Assembly: GCA_002291855.1 (NCBI GenBank)
Contig: DBAW01000082.1
Location: 1-5,773, forward strand
DNA from: Sphingomonas sp. UBA1000
GTDB taxonomy: Bacteria; Pseudomonadota; Alphaproteobacteria; Sphingomonadales; Sphingomonadaceae
Direction of reading: 5' to 3'
DNA: 5,773 nt
The notes under the pieces are model-generated. The model worked only from the letters and a program-made list of their open reading frames with translations, was not told the DNA's origin and searched no databases. Numbering within the stretch: position 1 is the stretch's first letter; each line of letters starts with the position of its first letter. Positions 1 to 4,257 of the stretch are shown here, piece by piece. Made by a program: the position numbers and the translations under genes.

Positions 1-21
1 GGAAAATGCGGCAAATCAAAG

Positions 22-55
22 GGCCGGAGCGGCCGATCCGATGCAATCGGATCGG
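22..55 (-). terminator. Possible terminator region: two adjacent hairpins after the regulator gene
   Basis: Two inverted repeats follow the stop codon of the regulator gene. The first is a perfect 10-base stem (33-42 with 46-55, arms CCGATCCGAT and ATCGGATCGG) with a 3-base loop. The second is a 5-base GC stem (22-26 with 30-34) with a 3-base loop, followed on the minus strand by a modest T-rich stretch, TTTGATTTG (12-20). The two share bases 33-34, so they cannot both be fully formed. The position just after an operon end fits a terminator, but the T tract is interrupted, so strength is uncertain. Confidence 0.4.
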
Positions 56-63
56 AAACCGCT

Positions 64-765
64 CTAGCCCGTCGCCGCGGTCCGCAAGGCGGCGGGGTCC
101 GGCACCTCCAGCCCGCGCAGGCCGACGCGGCGCACCGCGCCCATCGCCTCGAGCGCGGTGAGCTGACGGCTCACCGTTTCGATGGTCAGCCCCAGCAGCG
201 CCGCCATTTCGCCGCGCGTCAGCGGCAGCTCGATCCGGCGGGCGGCACCGGCCCGTGGCGGCGTGCAGTCGCCGTCGAGGAACATCAGGATCAGCCCCGC
301 GACCCGCGCACGCGCATCGCGCCGCCCTATCAGGTCGATCAGGTCGCGGGCGCGGTCGAGCTGGGCGCTGGTCGCGCGCAGCAGCCGGTCGAGAAAGGCG
401 GCATGGCCCTGCATTTCGCGGGCGATGACATCGCGGGGGAACAGGCAGACCTCGCTGTCGGCCAGCGCGGTTGCCGTGCAGTCGATGGCGGTGGCAAACA
501 TCCGCGCCATGAAATCGGCGGGGTGGACCAAGGCGACGATGCGCTCGACGCCTTCGCTGTCGATGCGGGCGAGCTTCAGCGCGCCCGACACCAAGGTCGC
601 GCAGGCGATATTGTCGTCCCCCGCCAGAAACAGCGTCTCGCCGCGCCGGATCGTCCGCCGCCGCCCGAGCCGGGCCAGATCCTGCCGCTCGCGCTCGCCA
701 AGCCCGGCGCAGACGGCGACATCGCGCACCGGGCAGTCGTCACAGCCCAGCGGATCGTGCGCCAT
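64..765 (-). CDS. FNR/CRP-family transcriptional regulator, probable oxygen-sensing [4Fe-4S] type
   Basis: A 233-residue regulator of normal FNR length. It has an N-terminal cysteine cluster (C8, C11, C19, spacing CxxC-x7-C as I recall for alphaproteobacterial FnrL), a cyclic-nucleotide-binding-like beta barrel (about 30-115), a dimerisation helix (about 118-160) and a winged helix-turn-helix (about 180-215). C107, in SEVC, sits where FNR C122 lies, so all four presumed cluster ligands are present. The recognition helix carries ETVSR (196-200), the FNR-type E-x-x-S-R pattern that reads TTGAT-N4-ATCAA-like sites. In this family the intact cluster without oxygen gives the active dimer; the oxygen-sensing role here is inferred from the cysteines. 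The start codon overlaps the purQ stop as TGATG, with GGAG about 14 bases upstream, suggesting translational coupling and co-transcription with the purine genes. Target genes cannot be read from the window. A nitrogen-fixation FixK-type role is less likely because FixK proteins usually lack the cluster cysteines. Confidence 0.9.
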   Translation of the reverse strand: MAHDPLGCDDCPVRDVAVCAGLGERERQDLARLGRRRTIRRGETLFLAGDDNIACATLVSGALKLARIDSEGVERIVALVHPADFMARMFATAIDCTATALADSEVCLFPRDVIAREMQGHAAFLDRLLRATSAQLDRARDLIDLIGRRDARARVAGLILMFLDGDCTPPRAGAARRIELPLTRGEMAALLGLTIETVSRQLTALEAMGAVRRVGLRGLEVPDPAALRTAATG

Positions 766-1433
766 CAGGCGCCCACCGTCTCCAGCAGCCCCTCGAACAG
801 CCGGCGGCCATCGCTGCCGCCATGCGCGGCCTCGATCCGCCGTTCGGGATGGGGCATCATGCCCAGCACATTGCCACGCTCGCTGACGATGCCGGCGATG
901 CCGCGCGCCGAGCCATTGACCGGCTCGGCATAGCGGAACGCTACCCGGCCTTCGCCCTCCAGCCGGTCGAGCGTCTCGGCATCGGCATTGTAATTGCCGT
1001 CATGATGGGCAACCGGCACGGTGATCGTCTCACCGGCGCGGTAGCCGCGGGTGAAGGGCGAGGCGGTCTCGCCGACGGTCAGCGCCACGTCGCGGCAGAC
1101 AAAGTCCAGCCCGGCATTGCGCATCAGCGCGCCCGGCAGCAGCCCGGCCTCGGTCAGCACCTGAAAGCCGTTGCAGATGCCGATCACCGGCACGCCGCGC
1201 GCCGCCGCCTCGGCAACCGCGCGCATCACCGGGCTGCGCGCCGAAATCGCCCCGCAGCGCAGATAGTCGCCATAGGAAAAACCGCCGGGAATGCCGATCA
1301 GCCCCAGATTGGCCGGCAGCTCGGTGTCGCGGTGCCAGACCATCGCCGGGGCCTTGCCGGTGACGTCGCGGATCGCCACCGCCAGATCGCGGTCGCAATT
1401 GGAGCCGGGGAAGACGATGACGGCGCTGTTCAT
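765..1433 (-). CDS. purQ: Phosphoribosylformylglycinamidine synthase, glutaminase subunit PurQ
   Basis: PurQ releases ammonia from glutamine and passes it to PurL, which converts FGAR to FGAM in the fourth step of de novo IMP synthesis; PurS bridges the two. The 222-residue protein is a complete class I glutamine amidotransferase: the N-terminal strand VIVFPGSNCDRD (5-16), the oxyanion segment GGFSYGDYLRCG (50-61), the nucleophile C87 in GICNGFQ, and the catalytic H195 and E197 in MMPHPERR. I chose the start at 1433 because the family begins directly before the AVIVFPG strand. An ATG at 1448 would add five residues and overlap the purS stop as ATGA; an ATG at 1505 would add 24 residues and run well into purS. 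Eleven bases separate the purS stop from the chosen start, so the genes are surely co-transcribed. Confidence 0.96.
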   Translation of the reverse strand: MNSAVIVFPGSNCDRDLAVAIRDVTGKAPAMVWHRDTELPANLGLIGIPGGFSYGDYLRCGAISARSPVMRAVAEAAARGVPVIGICNGFQVLTEAGLLPGALMRNAGLDFVCRDVALTVGETASPFTRGYRAGETITVPVAHHDGNYNADAETLDRLEGEGRVAFRYAEPVNGSARGIAGIVSERGNVLGMMPHPERRIEAAHGGSDGRRLFEGLLETVGA

Positions 1434-1444
1434 GCCCGGCCCGC

Positions 1445-1678
1445 TCATCCCAGCCGCTCGATCCGGTAATTCTCGATCACCGTGTTGGCGAGCAGCTTCT
1501 GGCACATCGCCTCGATGTCCTGATCGGACGTGCCCTCGGCCAGATCAAGCTCGATCAGCTTGCCGGCGCGCACATCCTCGACGCCGGCAAAGCCCAGCCC
1601 GGTCAGCGCATGATGGATCGCCTTGCCCTGGGGATCGAGAACGCCGTTCTTGAGCGTGACGAAGATACGGGCTTTCAT
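1445..1678 (-). CDS. purS: Phosphoribosylformylglycinamidine synthase subunit PurS
   Basis: PurS is the small structural subunit of the three-part FGAM synthase (PurS-PurQ-PurL) found in bacteria that do not have the single long PurL. The 77-residue product has the family's length and typical elements: the first strand KARIFVTLKNGVLDPQG (2-18), then a helix with AIHHALTGLGF (21-31), then the strand KLIELDL (40-46) and the C-terminal NTVIENYRIERL (65-76). The start gives the standard MKARIFV opening; the upstream AAGG-containing sequence is a weak ribosome site. It lies 81 bases after purC and 11 bases before purQ in the same direction. PurL, which it must bind, is outside the window. Confidence 0.95.
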   Translation of the reverse strand: MKARIFVTLKNGVLDPQGKAIHHALTGLGFAGVEDVRAGKLIELDLAEGTSDQDIEAMCQKLLANTVIENYRIERLG

Positions 1679-1723
1679 GACTGCGCGCCTTGCCTTGGAA
1701 AGTCTGGGAAAATCGGTCCTGCC

Positions 1724-1743
1724 CCGGCCCTATGCCGGGCCGG
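1724..1743 (-). repeat. Hairpin in the purC-purS gap
   Basis: Perfect inverted repeat of 7 bases (CCGGCCC at 1724-1730, GGGCCGG at 1737-1743) with a 6-base loop. An alternative 6-base pairing (CCCGGC 1723-1728 with GCCGGG 1734-1739) is mutually exclusive with it. On the minus strand it lies just after purC and is followed by a short TTTT inside mixed sequence, too weak for a clear terminator. It could shield the purC end of the transcript or lower readthrough into purSQ. Confidence 0.4.
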
Positions 1744-1759
1744 AACAGGGGCTGCAAGC

Positions 1760-2536
1760 TCAGCGGCCGCGCCGCTTGCGGTGGGATTCGAGGTCGAGCA
1801 CGGCATTTTCGCCCTCGGGCATCAGCCCCAGCCGCCGCGCCACTTCCTGATAGGCCTCGACCTCGCCGCCGAGATCGCGGCGGAACCGGTCCTTGTCCAG
1901 CTTTTCGCCGGTTTCCGCGTCCCACAACCGGCAGCCATCGGGGCTGATCTCGTCGGCCAGGATCACCCGGCTATAGTCATTGTCCCAGATGCGCCCGAAC
2001 TCGAGCTTGAAATCGACCAGACGGATGCCGATGCCGGCGAACAGGCCCGACAGGAAATCATTCACCCGGATCGCCATGTCCTGGATGTCGTGCATCTCGT
2101 CCTGGCTGGCCCAGCCGAAACAGGCGATATGTTCTTCCGACACCAGCGGATCGCCGAGCGCGTCGTCCTTGTAATAATATTCGATGATCGTGCGCGGCAG
2201 CTGCGTGCCTTCCTCGATCCCCAGCCGCTTGGACAGGGTGCCGGCGGCAACGTTGCGCAGCACGACCTCGATCGGGATGATCTCGACCTGGCGAATCAGC
2301 TGTTCGCGCATGTTGAGCCGCCGGATGAAATGGGTCGGCACGCCGATCTGGCCGAGCAGGGTGAAGACATGCTCGGAAATGCGGTTGTTGAGCACGCCCT
2401 TGCCGCTGATCGTGCCCTTTTTCTGGGCGTTGAACGCGGTCGCGTCATCCTTGAAATACTGAATGAGCGTGCCCGGTTCGGGGCCTTCATAAAGGATCTT
2501 GGCCTTGCCTTCGTAGATCTGGCGGCGCCGGGCCAT
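1760..2536 (-). CDS. purC: Phosphoribosylaminoimidazole-succinocarboxamide synthase (SAICAR synthetase) PurC
   Basis: PurC joins CAIR and aspartate, using ATP, to make SAICAR in de novo purine synthesis. The 258-residue cytosolic enzyme has normal length and the expected opening, RRRQIYEGKAKILYEG (3-18), the nucleotide-binding lobe. It carries family signature 1 as IIPIEVVLRNVAAGT (86-100), where the usual final GS reads GT, and signature 2 as LVDFKLEFG (173-181), with D175, K177 and E179. The acidic EISPDG segment that follows is also typical. The start at 2536 is fixed by homology and by a strong AAGGAG 9 bases upstream; the reading frame stays open to 2833, but that extension is GC-rich and lacks family similarity. 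It is first in the operon; purS follows after 81 bases. Conservative substitutions such as GT for GS do not suggest loss of activity. Confidence 0.97.
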   Translation of the reverse strand: MARRRQIYEGKAKILYEGPEPGTLIQYFKDDATAFNAQKKGTISGKGVLNNRISEHVFTLLGQIGVPTHFIRRLNMREQLIRQVEIIPIEVVLRNVAAGTLSKRLGIEEGTQLPRTIIEYYYKDDALGDPLVSEEHIACFGWASQDEMHDIQDMAIRVNDFLSGLFAGIGIRLVDFKLEFGRIWDNDYSRVILADEISPDGCRLWDAETGEKLDKDRFRRDLGGEVEAYQEVARRLGLMPEGENAVLDLESHRKRRGR

Positions 2537-2545
2537 GGGCAGAAG

Positions 2546-2551
2546 CTCCTT
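2546..2551 (-). promoter_or_regulatory. Ribosome binding site of purC
   Basis: AAGGAG on the minus strand, 9 bases before the ATG at 2536. It is the best Shine-Dalgarno match in the window and settles the purC start against the longer open frame that reaches 2833. Confidence 0.85.
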
Positions 2552-2583
2552 TGACGCGCACGGGGCGCGGAAATAAAGCCGCC

Positions 2584-2595
2584 CCGGCGCGCCGG
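2584..2595. repeat. 12-base palindrome in the purC leader
   Basis: CCGGCGCGCCGG is perfectly self-complementary. If transcription starts near 2620 it falls inside the purC leader, between the presumed transcription start and the ribosome site. It could form a small GC hairpin or be a protein-binding dyad. In DNA of this composition short GC palindromes also arise by chance. Confidence 0.35.
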
Positions 2596-2626
2596 TGGGC
2601 GGGCGCTGCCGAGGCGGTGTGGGGCG

Positions 2627-2655
2627 GCTATAGCCAATAGGGCGGCAGCGCGCAA
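2627..2655 (-). promoter_or_regulatory. Candidate promoter for the purC operon
   Basis: On the minus strand, TTGCGC (2655-2650) is followed after exactly 17 bases by TATAGC (2632-2627). The -10 matches the sigma-70 consensus at four of six positions and the -35 at its TTG core, a common alphaproteobacterial pattern. Transcription would start near 2620, giving a leader of about 84 bases. The -10 lies within the perfect palindrome GGCTATAGCC (2626-2635). This is prediction from sequence only. Confidence 0.35.
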
Positions 2656-2726
2656 ATGACTGGGGCAAGGGCATGTGCGTGGCGATGCGGGCGGGGGATC
2701 GCCGGTCGCGGGAAAACATCGGAAAT

Positions 2727-2751
2727 GATCTTGTCGATCCGCAAAAAGATC
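2727..2751. promoter_or_regulatory. Dyad with an FNR/FixK-like core in the purC divergent region
   Basis: GATCTT (2727-2732) and AAGATC (2746-2751) form an inverted repeat. Within it, TTGTC-GATC-CGCAA (2731-2744) has the TTG-N8-CAA frame of FNR/CRP-family sites, matching TTGAT-N4-ATCAA at three of five bases in each half. It lies roughly 110 bases from both predicted transcription starts. A degenerate site or chance is possible. Confidence 0.25.
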
Positions 2752-2810
2752 GCCACGGGCTGCGGAATCCGCTATGGCAGGTCGCAAACATGGTTAAGCC
2801 GTCAGTAACG

Positions 2811-2840
2811 CTGACATTCACCATAAACGACACTTAAAAC
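2811..2840 (+). promoter_or_regulatory. Candidate promoter of the PEPxxWA gene, with an overlapping dyad
   Basis: CTGACA (2811-2816, five of six bases of the -35 consensus) is followed after 17 or 18 bases by TTAAAA or TAAAAC (2834-2840), a partial -10. The surrounding stretch is much richer in A and T than the rest of the window. The -35 overlaps an inverted repeat, GTCAG-TAACG-CTGAC (2801-2815), which could be an operator. The leader would be about 35 bases long. Confidence 0.4.
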
Positions 2841-2869
2841 ATTTACCTGCCTGTGTAAGAGCAGGGTTC

Positions 2870-2875
2870 AGGGAG
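2870..2875 (+). promoter_or_regulatory. Ribosome binding site of the PEPxxWA gene
   Basis: AGGGAG ends 6 bases before the ATG at 2882, a good Shine-Dalgarno position. It supports this start codon despite the lack of a classical signal peptide. Confidence 0.75.
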
Positions 2876-2881
2876 TCGAAC

Positions 2882-3457
2882 ATGTTGAAAGAGATCATCG
2901 CCTCGAACACGGCAAAGCTGATAGCGGCCTGCGTGTGCCCGGTGGTCGGCACTGCGGCCGTGACGATGGGGGTGCCCAAGGTGCGCCAGGCCGTGCATCG
3001 CGCGACCGCGCCGGCGCAGCCGACCCGGACCGCGCGGGCCAAGCCGCGGGTGCGCACGCCCGCACAGGCGGCGGTGACGCCGGTGGGCGCGGGAATCATC
3101 TGCCCGGATCCGGTGGTGATCACCAGCAACCCGCTGGTCACGCCCTTTTCCAACCCGATCGCGCCGGTGGCAAGCGCGCCGGTGCGGCCGGATCAGGTGT
3201 CGTTCGCGCTGCCCAACCGCCCTTTTTTTCCGGGCGGCCCGAATCCGGGCCTGTTCCCCGGCAGCCCGCCGCCTGAAGGCGGCGATCCGACCAACCCGCC
3301 GCCGCCCGGACCGCCGCCCCCGCCGGGCGTCGATCAGCCGCCGCCCATCCCCGAGCCTGCCACCTGGGCGCAGATGATGATCGGTTTCGGCGTCGTCGGC
3401 GGCGCGACCCGGATCGTCTGGCGGCAGCGCAAGGCCCGTGAGGAAGCGCAGGCCTGA
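2882..3457 (+). CDS. Proline-rich protein with a PEPxxWA-type C-terminal sorting signal
   Basis: A 191-residue protein with three parts. The N-terminal part (1-43) has a hydrophobic stretch (about 13-31, with C17 and C19) flanked by lysines, which could be a weak signal or an anchor. The middle is rich in Pro, Ala and Arg (44-70) and then in Pro and Gly (111-155), including a run of five prolines at 144-148, and looks unstructured. The C-terminus is PEPATWAQMMIGFGVVGG (157-174), a hydrophobic segment, then a basic tail (R177-R186). This fits the PEPxxWA variant of PEP-CTERM domains seen in sphingomonads: such signals are thought to be cut by an exosortase at the inner membrane on the way to the envelope. 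No exosortase gene is in the window. An extra Gln follows WA. The middle region has no domain I can name, so the function is unknown. It is transcribed divergently from purC and ends before a shared terminator. Confidence 0.85.
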   Translation: MLKEIIASNTAKLIAACVCPVVGTAAVTMGVPKVRQAVHRATAPAQPTRTARAKPRVRTPAQAAVTPVGAGIICPDPVVITSNPLVTPFSNPIAPVASAPVRPDQVSFALPNRPFFPGGPNPGLFPGSPPPEGGDPTNPPPPGPPPPPGVDQPPPIPEPATWAQMMIGFGVVGGATRIVWRQRKAREEAQA

Positions 3458-3501
3458 CCGCCGGCTTTCCGGGGCCGGTCGGTCCCTGACCGAATAACCT
3501 G

Positions 3502-3536
3502 AAAAAAAACGGCCCGGTTATCCCGGGCCGTTTTTT
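3502..3536. terminator. Strong bidirectional rho-independent terminator
   Basis: An 8-base GC stem (CGGCCCGG 3510-3517 with CCGGGCCG 3523-3530) with the loop TTATC is extended by six A-T pairs (3504-3509 with 3531-3536), making a 14-base stem. It has a run of A before and a run of T after, so it can act on both strands. It lies 44 bases past the PEPxxWA stop and 33 bases past the stop of the converging CAP gene. Confidence 0.93.
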
Positions 3537-3569
3537 GTATGTCCGTGGGTGCCGGAGCGGCGGGCCGGG

Positions 3570-4091
3570 TCAGACGACCTGCTGGCCCATCACATTGCCG
3601 CCCTGGCTGTAGCGGCAGACCAGGAAATCTTCGTCCGCCCCGCGCGCAATGGCGCAGCCGACCTTGCGCGTCTCGCGCCAGATCACCTGGGTGTAATGGC
3701 CGACCCGGTCGAGATCGCCGCTGCGCGACACGGCGGGGAAGACGCCGGGGCGGTAATCGCGCTTTTCCGCCAGCCACAGCCCGACCATCTCTTCGGGCGC
3801 CCAGGCTCCGCGCGTGCCCGCCCACAGATTTTCGCCCTGAACCTCGGGATCGGTGGGGTCGGCGCGCGAATGGACAAAGCTGTTGGTCGCAGCGAGCGCC
3901 TCGGCCCAGTTGGCGGCATCGGCGGCCAGCTGTTCGTCCCATTCGAGCGGCGGCACGCCGATGGCCGCGCGCTCACGGTTGTGGGCGGCGAGCAGGCGGG
4001 TGTCGAGATTGGACAGCCGGTCATTGTTCGCCGCGGTCAGCGGCGACACCAGTGCGAGCAGCGCGGCAAGGCAGACCCGGCGTGGCGACAT
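3570..4091 (-). CDS. Secreted CAP (SCP/PR-1) domain protein
   Basis: A 173-residue exported protein of the CAP superfamily; bacterial members are mostly of unknown function. A short Sec signal peptide (RR at 4-5, hydrophobic 6-18, cleavage likely near A20-A21) precedes one CAP domain of usual size. Visible features are LLAAHNRERAAIGVPPLEW (33-51); H74 in FVHSRAD; E87 in GENLWAG; and H132 in GHYTQVIWRET (131-141), which fits the CAP1 signature. FLVCRYSQGGNV (156-167) matches CAP2 except for Q163. H74 and H132, with nearby acidic residues such as E87 and E109, form the family's usual central cavity. C146 and C159 could form a disulfide. The start gives an ideal signal peptide but has no clear ribosome site: AAAGG lies only one base from the ATG. 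It converges with the PEPxxWA gene at a shared terminator and diverges from the next gene. It is a single-gene unit. Confidence 0.93.
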   Translation of the reverse strand: MSPRRVCLAALLALVSPLTAANNDRLSNLDTRLLAAHNRERAAIGVPPLEWDEQLAADAANWAEALAATNSFVHSRADPTDPEVQGENLWAGTRGAWAPEEMVGLWLAEKRDYRPGVFPAVSRSGDLDRVGHYTQVIWRETRKVGCAIARGADEDFLVCRYSQGGNVMGQQVV

Positions 4092-4110
4092 GCCTTTGGC
4101 ATAATCCTGC

Positions 4111-4124
4111 GGGCGTTAACGCCC
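4111..4124. promoter_or_regulatory. Perfect 14-base palindrome, possible operator
   Basis: GGGCGTTAACGCCC is fully self-complementary and lies 19 bases upstream of the CAP gene start, in the divergent region. Its half GGGCGTTAA recurs as a direct repeat at 4147-4155. Palindrome plus repeated half-site is the usual form of a dimeric repressor's operator, and the position fits control of the CAP gene. No regulator can be assigned. Confidence 0.45.
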
Positions 4125-4163
4125 TGCCGAACGCTTATGGTGAATCGGGCGTTAAGATTTCGC

Positions 4164-4204
4164 TCGCCAGTCGGGCATCGCCGCCCGTGCATCGCCAGTC
4201 GGGC
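4164..4204 (+). repeat. 13-base direct repeat upstream of the chimeric gene
   Basis: TCGCCAGTCGGGC occurs at 4164-4176 and again at 4192-4204, starts 28 bases apart. Both copies lie in the divergent non-coding region. They may be binding sites, or a small local duplication that has since diverged. Confidence 0.6.
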
Positions 4205-4225
4205 GATTGACGATCTGGCAGTGGC

Positions 4226-4255
4226 GCCGGCAGCCGGGCTTGGCTATCTGCCGGC
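4226..4255 (+). repeat. Hairpin next to the start codon of the chimeric gene
   Basis: GCCGGCAG (4226-4233) pairs perfectly with CTGCCGGC (4248-4255) across a 14-base loop. It ends two bases before the ATG at 4258, and no Shine-Dalgarno sequence is visible there. If the ATG is used, the hairpin would cover the ribosome landing site. If the gene starts at the TTG at 4207 instead, it would lie inside the coding region. Confidence 0.5.
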
Positions 4256-4257
4256 CG

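Noticed and set aside
182..1469. Plus-strand open frames antisense to the regulator and purQ
   Set aside because: Low-complexity Arg/Ser/Ala-rich or His/Ala-rich translations, no ribosome site, and they overlap firmly identified genes on the other strand.
1434..1505. Longer purQ forms starting at 1505 or 1448
   Set aside because: The 1505 form would overlap purS by 61 bases and adds a non-conserved leader. The 1448 form remains possible, but homologs start at the MNSAVIVFPG-equivalent position.
1610..2554. Long plus-strand open frame (314 codons) antisense to purC
   Set aside because: It mirrors purC almost end to end, has no recognisable domain, and is the usual antisense by-product of GC-rich codon use. 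purC is certain.
2641..2800. Riboswitch upstream of purC
   Set aside because: I could not find the conserved core or three-way pairing of a purine riboswitch, and this stretch lies mostly upstream of the likely transcription start.
2537..2833. N-terminal extension of purC by 99 residues
   Set aside because: The family starts at the ATG at 2536, which has an AAGGAG site. The extension covers the presumed promoter and reads as non-coding.
3284..3345. CCGCCG-rich stretch as a tandem repeat or CRISPR-like element
   Set aside because: It is coding sequence for the proline-rich part of the PEPxxWA protein; the repeats are simple proline and glycine codons with no spacers.
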